This document shows, piece by piece, positions 1-6,525 of a DNA stretch of 20,515 nucleotides. The notes under the pieces are model-generated. The model did not search any database, had not been told where the DNA came from, and was given only the letters and a program-made list of their open reading frames with translations. Numbering within the stretch: position 1 is the stretch's first letter; each line of letters begins with the position of its first letter. This DNA comes from an uncultured Cardiobacterium sp. (GTDB lineage: Bacteria > Pseudomonadota > Gammaproteobacteria > Cardiobacteriales > Cardiobacteriaceae). The DNA lies in NCBI RefSeq assembly GCF_938028185.1, contig NZ_CALJAH010000196.1, forward strand, positions 1 through 20,515. The letters run 5' to 3'. The translations under genes were made by a program, and so were the position numbers.

Positions 1-69
1 GCTATCGGAAGAAGCCGGTGCAGCCCAGAGGGTTAGCGGGAATAAAAGAAACAGGGGCAGGATTTTCAT
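1..69 (-). CDS. N-terminus of an exported protein (partial, runs off the window)
   Basis: Reading the minus strand from an ATG at 69 gives 23 open codons starting MKILPLFLLFPLTLWAAPAS, which then leave the window at position 1. This is a textbook signal peptide: one Lys, a Leu/Phe-rich core, and a probable signal peptidase I site after WAA or APA. A weak AGGT ribosome binding site sits about 9 bases upstream of the ATG. The mature protein is outside the window, so no function can be assigned. It points the same way as cas2 and the array but is separated from them by a terminator, so it is probably its own transcription unit. Confidence 0.6.
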   Translation of the reverse strand, partial: MKILPLFLLFPLTLWAAPASSDS

Positions 70-323
70 GGCAAGTTACCTGTAGGGTTTGACGAGATGC
101 GCGGTATTGCTGCACGGGAATGATATTGGGGCGAATATTTATGCGGGAATGACAGGGTTTGCTCCGGTAGTTTCGATAACAGCAGCTTACGCCAACGCGC
201 CATGGTTATCCGGCCTGACAAATTTGTGGCGCGTGAATTTCAGGCTGGCAGCGCGCCAGTCGGGACGAATTGCGCGCATCACGTAGCAGATACACCTCGT
301 CAGCAAAGATAAATTTGTTGCAT

Positions 324-346
324 AAAAAAACCCGCCAATGCGCGGG
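324..346 (-). terminator. Rho-independent terminator at the distal end of the CRISPR array
   Basis: On the minus strand the sequence reads CCCGC, a 6-base loop GCATTG, GCGGG, then seven T. The hairpin begins a few bases beyond the last (degenerate) repeat, so it would end a precursor crRNA transcribed on the minus strand. It also insulates the exported-protein gene at 1-69. The rest of 70-351 shows no credible gene. Confidence 0.65.
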
Positions 347-351
347 GTAAA

Positions 352-1008
352 GCGGTAATCCCTTTGAAGCAGGGACTAATTTTTAATGAAGGATTCCCAA
401 GAGTTCATACCGAACAACAAGAGTCGCAATCCCTTTGAAGCAGGGACTAATTTTTAATGGTACCGATGCTCCGAGCTGGCTTGTTTGGATGCGTCGCAAT
501 CCCTTTGAAGCAGGGACTAATTTTTAATTCATTCATTCACTGGAGACTGTTATGGAAACTATGTCGCAATCCCTTTGAAGCAGGGACTAATTTTTAATCT
601 AAAGGAGCCAGCATGAAAAACCATGCACAAAGTCGCAATCCCTTTGAAGCAGGGACTAATTTTTAATCCGATGCGGCGCGCGCCCTTGCCAACGACCTTG
701 TCGCAATCCCTTTGAAGCAGGGACTAATTTTTAATTGCCTGACCCGGCGTGCCATCTGCGCGCCGAAGTCGCAATCCCTTTGAAGCAGGGACTAATTTTT
801 AATCAGTTATTGTCGGTTATGACGGGCTGTCGTAAGTCGCAATCCCTTTGAAGCAGGGACTAATTTTTAATGTTATGTTTGGATTCGGTAAGCGCCAGCT
901 CACGTCGCAATCCCTTTGAAGCAGGGACTAATTTTTAATCTCAACATCTCGCTAAAAACCAAGGATGGACGTGTCGCAATCCCTTTGAAGCAGGGACTAA
1001 TTTTTAAT
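352..1008 (-). CRISPR. CRISPR array, 10 repeats of 36 bp and 9 spacers of 32-35 bp
   Basis: Plus-strand repeats of 36 bp begin GTCGCAATCCC and end CTAATTTTTAAT. They start at 352, 423, 493, 563, 632, 700, 768, 836, 904 and 973. Nine are identical; the one at 352 differs at three of its first five bases, which marks it as the old, leader-distal end. Spacer lengths from left to right are 35, 34, 34, 33, 32, 32, 32, 32 and 33. Each repeat holds an inverted TCCCT/AGGGA stem with a 7-base loop. Read on the minus strand the repeat ends in ATTGCGAC, resembling the ATTGAAAC-type 8-nt handle of type I and III crRNAs. The degenerate repeat, the handle, the terminator at 324-346 and cas2 on the other side all indicate minus-strand transcription. 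The effector type cannot be settled from this window. Confidence 0.98.
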
Positions 1009-1254
1009 AGCGGGGTGTGTTTTTCCTCCTTGTTTTCAGTTGGTTACAGAGGGCGTTTCCAATTTTTGCAAAGGTGAAAAAGTTGACGCTGCGAGTGTTG
1101 TTTTTATTAGGGTTTTTCATGGCGGTTTTGGGATGGCCGGTGTTGTCCAGGATGGGCGTATTTTACTGTATTGGGTCAGGTTTTTGTATGGTTCGGTTTT
1201 ATGGTGTTTTTGGCGTGTTTCCTTTTGGAATTGTGATTCTTGGGCTGGTGTTGT
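1009..1254 (-). promoter_or_regulatory. Putative CRISPR leader between cas2 and the array
   Basis: About 246 bases lie between the cas2 stop codon and the first (youngest) repeat. The plus strand is strikingly rich in T and G, so the minus strand is A/C-rich with many A runs, as leaders often are. No clear -35/-10 pair was found; the best -10-like minus-strand motif is near 1160-1170 and is weak. The assignment as leader rests on position and array orientation. Confidence 0.55.
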
Positions 1255-1515
1255 TTACAGGCACCAGATGCCTTCCGGGGTTTTGGGGTGGTATTCGTAG
1301 CAGAGGCTGGCGGCAGGCAGGCGCCAGGCGCGCAGGTCGTCTTCGTTTTTGCTCATTTGGGCGAGTTCTTGCCAGAGGTGCTCAAACTGGCCGGGGCTGG
1401 CGCGGTAGAGGAAGGTGCTGTTTTGTAGCGGGATGGCTTCTTCGCAGAGGCGTTTGTGGATTTTTTGCAGGCGCCTGGGCGCGGCGATGTCGTAGGCGAT
1501 AAGGTAGTCGGGCAT
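1255..1515 (-). CDS. cas2: CRISPR-associated endoribonuclease/integration protein Cas2
   Basis: This 86-residue protein has the usual Cas2 length and ferredoxin-like layout. It opens with the beta strand YLIAYDI, carrying the conserved Asp at residue 9. A basic helix RRLQKIHKRL follows at about 14-23, then the PLQNSTFLY strand at 29-37, and an acidic EDDLRAWRLP segment at about 58-67. In the family Cas2 forms the central dimer of the Cas1-Cas2 spacer integrase. The gene reads toward the array, about 250 bases from its first repeat. The ATG at 1515 has a weak GGA motif 7 bases upstream. No cas1 lies upstream: the next gene is secF, beyond a repeat-filled gap. It is therefore an orphan within this window, and its partner must be encoded elsewhere. 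Confidence 0.9.
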   Translation of the reverse strand: MPDYLIAYDIAAPRRLQKIHKRLCEEAIPLQNSTFLYRASPGQFEHLWQELAQMSKNEDDLRAWRLPAASLCYEYHPKTPEGIWCL

Positions 1516-1562
1516 GATTCTGTCCAGGTTATGTTTCGGGCATCGGTGGTTTTTTCTCTGAC

Positions 1563-1620
1563 GCTACCCCCTCCCCAGCCCTCCCCCGCTGCGGGCTTCG
1601 CCCTGCAGGGGAGGGGGCAG
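1563..1620 (+). repeat. Dispersed GC-rich hairpin element, copy A
   Basis: This 58-base element begins GCTACCCCCTCCCC and ends GGGGAGGGGGCAG. It can fold with CCCTCCCC pairing to GGGGAGGG around an inner GGGC-TTC-GCCC hairpin. It is nearly identical to copy B (6271-6328) and matches copy C (16132-16189, inverted) and a truncated copy D (20446-20483, inverted). It lies in the cas2-secF gap. Confidence 0.85.
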
Positions 1621-1663
1621 TCCGGCGGGTATCCGGGCAGCGGTGGGCGGGTTTTGGTTTCCG

Positions 1664-1700
1664 GTTTACATACACATTGAGCGCTCAGGTGTATGTAAAC
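1664..1700. repeat. 12-bp perfect inverted repeat downstream of secF
   Basis: GTTTACATACAC at 1664-1675 is exactly complementary to GTGTATGTAAAC at 1689-1700, and the interval holds a second 10-base palindrome TGAGCGCTCA (1678-1687). It lies 20 bases past the secF stop codon. There is no T tract on either side, so it is not a standard terminator. A related tacataca/tgtatgta pair occurs at 20223-20253. Confidence 0.8.
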
Positions 1701-1719
1701 GGTAGAGGGCAAGGGTTTT

Positions 1720-2640
1720 CTACGGCAAATCGTCTATCGGTTTTTGTGCGCGCGGCATCAGGTCTTCGTGTTTGACGCCCATGTGATCGACGATGGCGCT
1801 GGCGACGAAGATGGAGGAGTAGGTGCCGAAGACGATGCCGATGATCATCGCGGTGGAGAATCCGGTGAGGATGGTGCCGCCGAAGAGGGCGAGGGCAATG
1901 ACCGAGAGCAGGGTGGTGAAGCTCGTCACCATCGTCCGTGCCAGCGTCTGGTTGATGGAGGTGTCGATGACGTCGCGCGGGGTGACGGCGGGCAGTTTGC
2001 GGAAGTTTTCGCGGATGCGGTCATAGACGACCACGGTGTCGTTCACCGAGTAACCGAGGATGGCGAGCAGCGCCGCCAGTACGTTCAGGTCAAACGGCCA
2101 GTGCATCAGCGAGAAGATGCCGGCGGTGATGATGACGTCGTGCAACTGCGCCAGTACCGCGCCGAGGGCGAATTTCCACTCGAAGCGCAGGCCGAGGTAG
2201 ATGATCATGCCGATGCAGGCAAGACCAATGGCAAGCAGGCCTTTGCTGACGAGTTCTTCTTTGTACTGGCCGCCGACTTTGGATTGTCCGGTGAGTTTGG
2301 CGTCCGGCGCGTCGGCTTGTAGTGCGGCGACCATGTCGCTCATGGTCTGGTCGATGTTGGCGCCTTCTTGTTCGGCGAAGCGGATTTGTACGTCACGCGA
2401 GGAGCCGTATTGAACGACGCCCGCGTCCGGCACGATTTTTTCGGCGACGCTGCGCACGTGGTTGATGTCCGCCGATTGGGCGTATTGCATTTCGATGGTC
2501 GCGCCACCGGTGAATTCGAGGCCGAAGTTGAAGCCACGGAAGGCGATGAGCAGAATGGCGGCGACGGTAAGGATGGTCGAGAGCCAGAGTCCGTTCCGGC
2601 TGTATGTCATGAAGTGGATGTAGGGCAGTTTGATTTGCAT
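1720..2640 (-). CDS. secF: Protein translocase subunit SecF
   Basis: This 306-residue membrane protein belongs to the SecD/SecF (RND-related) family, which uses the proton motive force to help pull secreted proteins across the inner membrane together with SecYEG. One N-terminal membrane segment (about 17-37) is followed by the conserved EFTGG motif at 42-46, a periplasmic domain, and a cluster of membrane segments from about 130 to 290. The SecF signature GYSVNDTVVVYDRIREN covers residues 196-212. Length is close to the usual 300-320. The ATG at 2640 lies 10 bases after the secD stop codon, so the two are almost certainly co-transcribed; the upstream GAG motif is a weak ribosome binding site. 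Confidence 0.97.
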   Translation of the reverse strand: MQIKLPYIHFMTYSRNGLWLSTILTVAAILLIAFRGFNFGLEFTGGATIEMQYAQSADINHVRSVAEKIVPDAGVVQYGSSRDVQIRFAEQEGANIDQTMSDMVAALQADAPDAKLTGQSKVGGQYKEELVSKGLLAIGLACIGMIIYLGLRFEWKFALGAVLAQLHDVIITAGIFSLMHWPFDLNVLAALLAILGYSVNDTVVVYDRIRENFRKLPAVTPRDVIDTSINQTLARTMVTSFTTLLSVIALALFGGTILTGFSTAMIIGIVFGTYSSIFVASAIVDHMGVKHEDLMPRAQKPIDDLP

Positions 2641-2650
2641 GGTGGTGTTC

Positions 2651-4507
2651 TCAGAGGTTTATCTTCGGATTGGCTTTGCGCAGGGTGAAGAATTCGACCA
2701 GCGCGCGGGTGACGAAGATGGCGGTGAACATGGTGGTGAGGATGCCGAGCGAGAGGGTGACGGCAAAGCCTTTGATGGGGCCTGCGCCGAAGCTGAACAG
2801 CAGCACCGCGACGATGAGGGTGGTGATGTTGGCATCGACGATGGTGGAGAGCGCGTTGGCAAAGCCCATGCGTACTGCCTGGTGGATTTCGATGTGTTCG
2901 TGCACTTCTTCGCGGATGCGTTCGTAGATGAGGACGTTGGCATCGACCGCCATGCCGAGGGTCAGCACGATACCGGCGATGCCGGGCAGTGTCAGCGTCG
3001 CACCCAACAGCGACATCAGCGCCACCAGCAGGATGAGGTTGACGACGAGGGCGATGTTGGCGTACAGCCCCAGTTTGCGGTAGTAGGCGAGCATGAAGAT
3101 GATGATGAGGGCGAGGCCGAGCAGCGAGGCGTTGATGCCCTGGTCGATGTTCTTTTTCCCGGCGTTCGGGCCGATGGTGCGTTCTTCGATGATGTACACC
3201 GGGGCGACGAGCGAGCCGGCGCGCAGGGTGGCGGCGAGTTTTTGTGCGCGCGAGTACGGGGTGATGCCGGTGATTTGGAAGCGGTCGGCGAACTGGCTTT
3301 GGATGGTGGCGGAGTTGACCACGGTTTCGCGTTTTTCGACGGTGGTGACGGGTTTGCCGTTTTCGTCGTTTTTGGTGACCGGGATGTATTCGACGTAGAT
3401 GGTCGCCATCGGTTTTTTCAGGTTTTCGCGGGTGACTTCGGCCATTTGCGCGCCTCCGGCGGAGTCGAGGACGACGTCCACCGCGATGCCCTGCTGGCCG
3501 TTGCCGGCGGCGGCATCGACGATGTGTTCGCCGCTCATCACCACTTTGCGTTTGAGGAGGATGGGGGTGCCGTCTTCAAACCAGGCGAGTTTGCTGCCAA
3601 AGGGGGCGCGTTTCATCCGCACCGCCTGGGCGAGGTCGCCCTGTTCGTCCACGATGTAAAACTCCAGTGTGGCGGTGGAGCCGAGCATTTCTTTGGCTTT
3701 GGCGACGTCCTGGATGCCGGGGAGCTGGATGAGCAGGCGGTCGTCGCCGACGACCTGGATGGAGGGTTCGGCGACGCCGAGGCTGTTGACCCGGCTTGCC
3801 ATGCGCATCCGGTTCTGGTCGGCGGCGCGGCGTTTGAGTTCGCTGATGCCTTGTTCACTGTATTGCAGGCGGACGCGGTACTGGCCGTTTTCTTCGAGGT
3901 TTACTTGTTCGAGGTTTTGCGGCAGGACTTTGCGCAGTTCGTCCAGCGCGCGGTCGCGGTCGGCGTCGCTGCCGTAGCTGATGAGCGCGCCGCCGTTGGC
4001 TGCGGCTTCGGCGCCGAGCAGCGGGATGTTGTTTTTTTCGCTGGTGGCGGTGGCAAGGTCAATGAGTTCGGCGGATTTGCGGGTGAAGAGTTCGTTGCTG
4101 TCCACTTGCAGCAGGAAGGAGATGCCGCCGCGCAGGTCAAGACCGAGGTTCATCGGCGCCAGTCCAATGCTTTGCAGCCAGGTCGGGGTGTTTGGCGAGA
4201 GGTTCACCGAGACGGCGTTGTCCGGGTATTTGCTGGTGAGCAGGTCGCGTGCCTGGATTTGTACGTCGGTCTGCGGGAAGAAGAGGTTGAGGTTGTCGCC
4301 TTCGACTTTCCAGCGGTCGGGGGCGATGTTGGCGTCGCGCAGTTGGTTGGTGATTTCTTGCGCGGCGGCGGTGGCAGCGTCGGCGCTGGCAAATTGCATT
4401 TGTACGGTCGGGCTTTTGCCGTACCAGTTTGGCAGGGCAAGCAGCGCACCCAAGAGGGTGACGGCGATGATGAGGGCGTATTTCCAGCCGGCGAAGGCTT
4501 TGTTCAT
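2651..4507 (-). CDS. secD: Protein translocase subunit SecD
   Basis: Starting at the ATG at 4507 gives 618 residues, MNKAFAGWKYALII onward, which is the usual SecD size. The frame stays open further upstream, but that extension would run through the terminator at 4541-4564 and lacks SecD-like sequence. A first membrane segment (about 9-26) leads to the large periplasmic domain, with the DLRGG motif at 124-128. The C-terminal membrane block starts near residue 450 and includes AVDANVLIYERIREE. SecD works with SecF and YajC as the accessory part of the Sec holotranslocon. The stretch just before the ATG (ACACCACC) matches that before secF, and neither has a strong Shine-Dalgarno. It lies 10 bases upstream of secF. 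Confidence 0.97.
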   Translation of the reverse strand: MNKAFAGWKYALIIAVTLLGALLALPNWYGKSPTVQMQFASADAATAAAQEITNQLRDANIAPDRWKVEGDNLNLFFPQTDVQIQARDLLTSKYPDNAVSVNLSPNTPTWLQSIGLAPMNLGLDLRGGISFLLQVDSNELFTRKSAELIDLATATSEKNNIPLLGAEAAANGGALISYGSDADRDRALDELRKVLPQNLEQVNLEENGQYRVRLQYSEQGISELKRRAADQNRMRMASRVNSLGVAEPSIQVVGDDRLLIQLPGIQDVAKAKEMLGSTATLEFYIVDEQGDLAQAVRMKRAPFGSKLAWFEDGTPILLKRKVVMSGEHIVDAAAGNGQQGIAVDVVLDSAGGAQMAEVTRENLKKPMATIYVEYIPVTKNDENGKPVTTVEKRETVVNSATIQSQFADRFQITGITPYSRAQKLAATLRAGSLVAPVYIIEERTIGPNAGKKNIDQGINASLLGLALIIIFMLAYYRKLGLYANIALVVNLILLVALMSLLGATLTLPGIAGIVLTLGMAVDANVLIYERIREEVHEHIEIHQAVRMGFANALSTIVDANITTLIVAVLLFSFGAGPIKGFAVTLSLGILTTMFTAIFVTRALVEFFTLRKANPKINL

Positions 4508-4540
4508 GGTGGTGTCCGGGTTGCGGGAGGTCTGTAAGTG

Positions 4541-4564
4541 AAAAAGGCTGCCCTGCGGCAGCCT
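4541..4564 (-). terminator. Intra-cluster terminator/attenuator between yajC and secD
   Basis: On the minus strand AGGCTGCC, loop GCAG, GGCAGCCT is followed directly by a T run (complement of 4541-4545). The 8-bp stem is perfect. It lies in the 67-base gap after the yajC stop and before the secD start, so it would lower secDF expression relative to yajC. Confidence 0.75.
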
Positions 4565-4574
4565 GTGGGCGGGT

Positions 4575-5000
4575 TCAGGCTTTGTCGGCGCTGTCGTCTT
4601 CCGCTTTGTCGCCGTCTTCGGCGGGCTTGTCCAGTTTGACGTTTTTGTCGTCGTTGGTGGCCTTGTTGCTGCCCAGCGTCGCCTTGAGCGAGCCTTTCGG
4701 CAGGACTTGTACCACCACGCCGCGCTGGATGCGGATGATGGTGTTTTTCGCAATTTCGAGGTCAATGGCGAAGTTGTCCAGGTCGATGATGCGTCCCATG
4801 ATGCCGCCGTTGGTCATCACTTCGTCGCCTTTTTTCAGGTTGGTAATCAGCAGTTGGTGCTCTTTCATTTTCTTTTGCTGCGGGCGGAACATGAAGAACC
4901 ACATCACGCCAAAGAGCAGCACCATCATGATGATGGAGGTCATGCCACCGCCTGCTTGCGGGGCGGCCTGTTGGGCGTAAGCGTCCTGGATGAAAAACAT
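4575..5000 (-). CDS. yajC: Sec translocon accessory protein YajC
   Basis: This 141-residue protein is slightly longer than the usual 110 or so. A short N-terminal region rich in Ala and Gln precedes one membrane segment (about 21-38). Next comes the typical cytoplasmic boundary RPQQKK at 39-44 and the YajC core (LKKGDEVMTNGGIMGRI, about 55-71). The last 30 residues are a highly charged Asp/Lys tail that accounts for the extra length. YajC associates with SecDF. A strong GAGAGGA ribosome binding site precedes the ATG at 5000. It follows tgt by 42 bases, the common tgt-yajC-secD-secF order. Confidence 0.96.
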   Translation of the reverse strand: MFFIQDAYAQQAAPQAGGGMTSIIMMVLLFGVMWFFMFRPQQKKMKEHQLLITNLKKGDEVMTNGGIMGRIIDLDNFAIDLEIAKNTIIRIQRGVVVQVLPKGSLKATLGSNKATNDDKNVKLDKPAEDGDKAEDDSADKA

Positions 5001-5041
5001 GGTTGTTTCCTCTCAAGTTTAAGGGTTAATGGAAGCGCGGC

Positions 5042-5071
5042 ATTATATAGCGCCGCTGTTGCGCATGGCAT
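5042..5071 (-). promoter_or_regulatory. Possible internal sigma-70 promoter for yajC-secDF
   Basis: On the minus strand a perfect TATAAT (5042-5047) overlaps the tgt stop codon. ATGCCA, a 4/6 match to TTGACA, lies 18 bases upstream (5066-5071). The position, about 40 bases before the yajC ATG, is sensible for a promoter. The -35 is weak, so this is a candidate only. Confidence 0.4.
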
Positions 5072-6152
5072 AAAAATCGGCGGCAAAGCCCGCGAACTGC
5101 CCGGCTTCTATCGCCGCGCGCATGGTGTGTATCAGGCGGATGTAGTAGCGCAGGTTGTGGATGGTGTTCAACCGCGCGCCGAGCATTTCGTTGCATTTGT
5201 CGAGGTGATGCAGGTATGCCCGGCTGTAATGGCGGCAAGTGTAGCAATCACAACCCTCTTCCACCGGGCGCAGGTCGCGCTTGTACTGGCTGTTGCGCAG
5301 TTTGAGCGTGCCGAAGCGGGTGAAAAGGTAGGCGTTGCGCGCGTTGCGGGTCGGCATGACGCAGTCAAACATATCGATACCACGGCGCACGCCTTCGACG
5401 ATGTCTTCCGGCTTGCCGACGCCCATCAGGTAACGCGGTTTGCTCGCGGGCAGATGCGGCAGGGTGTGCTCCAGCGTCGCGTTGCGCAGCTCCACCGGTT
5501 CGCCGACCGCCAGCCCGCCGATGGCGTAACCGGGCAAATCCAGCGCGACCAGGCCGTCTGCCGATTCGCGCCGCAAATCGGGATAAACGCCGCCCTGGAC
5601 GATGCCAAAGAGATGGTTCGGATTGCCCGCGTGCGCCGCCTTCGAGCGCGCCGCCCAGCGCAGCGACAGGCGCATCGATTTCGCCGCCTCATCGTGTGTC
5701 GCCGGGTAGGGCGTGCATTCATCGAGCTGCATGACGATGTTGGAATTGAGTGCGCGCTGCACCTGCATCGAGCGCTCCGGCGAGAGGAAGACCTCGCTGC
5801 CATCGACCGGCGAGCGGAAGCGTGCGCCTTCTTCGGTCAGCTTGCGGATTTTGGCGAGGCTGAACACCTGAAAGCCGCCGGAATCGGTGAGAATCGGCTT
5901 GTCCCAGTGCATGAACGGGTGCAGTCCGCCGTGGGCGGCGACGATGTCCTCGCCGGGACGCAGCATCAGGTGGAAGGTGTTGCCGAGGATGATTTCCGCG
6001 CCGAGCGCGTGCAGCTCCTCCGGCGCAAGCCCCTTGACCGTGCCGAGGGTGCCGACCGGCATGAACACCGGCGTTTCCACCGTCTGCCCGTCGGGGAAGG
6101 TAATGCGGCCGCGCCGCGCGCTGCCGTCTTGGGTAATAAGCTGATATTGCAT
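5043..6152 (-). CDS. tgt: Queuine tRNA-ribosyltransferase (tRNA-guanine transglycosylase)
   Basis: This 369-residue enzyme exchanges guanine-34 for preQ1 in tRNAs with GUN anticodons, a step of queuosine synthesis. The general-acid Asp lies in TDSGGFQ (D90), and the nucleophile is D263 in the MFDCVMPTRNAR segment. Zinc ligands C301, C303, C306 and H332 are all present in the CDCYTC...H pattern. The numbering is one residue short of my recollection of E. coli Tgt, so the ATG at 6152 is well supported. No queA lies upstream; instead there is a repeat-rich gap and then the peptidoglycan-binding protein gene. It is followed by yajC. Confidence 0.98.
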   Translation of the reverse strand: MQYQLITQDGSARRGRITFPDGQTVETPVFMPVGTLGTVKGLAPEELHALGAEIILGNTFHLMLRPGEDIVAAHGGLHPFMHWDKPILTDSGGFQVFSLAKIRKLTEEGARFRSPVDGSEVFLSPERSMQVQRALNSNIVMQLDECTPYPATHDEAAKSMRLSLRWAARSKAAHAGNPNHLFGIVQGGVYPDLRRESADGLVALDLPGYAIGGLAVGEPVELRNATLEHTLPHLPASKPRYLMGVGKPEDIVEGVRRGIDMFDCVMPTRNARNAYLFTRFGTLKLRNSQYKRDLRPVEEGCDCYTCRHYSRAYLHHLDKCNEMLGARLNTIHNLRYYIRLIHTMRAAIEAGQFAGFAADFYAMRNSGAI

Positions 6153-6480
6153 GATGAAAAAGGTAATGTTCCAAAATGGATGCTGCGCTGTGGGAGCGGC
6201 TTTCTCATAAATCGATATGGTTAGAACCGCAGGTAGTATGACGGAGCTGCTGCAGCGGTGGATTTATGATGCTACCCCCACCCCAACCCTCCCCCGCTGC
6301 GGGCTTCGCCCTGCAGGGGAGGGAGCAGAACGGCGGAAGATTCGGTAGCCGTTGCCGTGACTGCCCAAATACACCCTCTCCCCGTGGGGAGGCTGGAACA
6401 GCTCGTCCGCAGGACGAGAAAGCAGGGGTTTGGCAGGGACAAACGTTTTTCGTATGGCAGCATCATTTTGGATCGCCATC
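6153..6480. other. Gene-free gap with hairpin repeats upstream of tgt
   Basis: No credible gene is present in this 328-base stretch. It holds dispersed element copy B, then two further small hairpins: CTCCCC-GT-GGGGAG near 6375-6388 and CTCGTCC-GCA-GGACGAG near 6402-6418. The tgt promoter must lie here on the minus strand, but no convincing -35/-10 pair was found. Confidence 0.6.
6271..6328 (+). repeat. Dispersed GC-rich hairpin element, copy B
   Basis: Same 58-base element as copy A at 1563-1620, in the same orientation and differing at only a few positions (for example CCCCCACCCCAACCC against CCCCCTCCCCAGCCC). The inner GGGC-TTC-GCCC hairpin and the outer CCCTCCCC/GGGGAGGG arms are intact. 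Confidence 0.85.
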
Positions 6481-6506
6481 AAAAAAGGAAGGCTTGCGCC
6501 TTCCTT
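6481..6506 (-). terminator. Rho-independent terminator of the peptidoglycan-binding protein gene
   Basis: On the minus strand AAGGAAGGC, loop GCAA, GCCTTCCTT runs into six T (complement of 6481-6486). The 9-bp stem is perfect and starts about 20 bases after the stop codon of the gene at 6526-7506. Confidence 0.9.
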
Positions 6507-6525
6507 GTGATGCGTGGCGGCAGGA

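Noticed and set aside
100..175. GGGAATGA words as a Neisseria-type dRS3 repeat
   Set aside because: The copies are direct rather than the inverted ATTCCC/GGGAAT pair of that element.
89..286. 65-residue plus-strand ORF left of the array
   Set aside because: No ribosome binding site and no recognisable features; it overlaps the upstream region of the minus-strand signal-peptide gene.
352..1008. Type II or V assignment for the array
   Set aside because: No Cas9, Cas12 or tracrRNA-like sequence is visible; only the handle-like repeat end gives a weak hint to type I or III.
1011..1127. 38-codon minus-strand ORF (MKNPNKNNTRS start) within the leader
   Set aside because: No ribosome binding site seen; A/C-rich leader DNA easily gives such frames by chance.
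1017..1502. 161-residue plus-strand ORF over the leader and cas2
   Set aside because: It is antisense to the well-supported cas2 and its sequence is low-complexity Gly/Arg/Phe from the T/G-rich strand, with no domain character.
2630..4537. 635-residue plus-strand ORF antisense to secD
   Set aside because: The Asp/Gly/Val/His-rich composition is the usual shadow of a GC-rich gene on the other strand; SecD is unmistakable.
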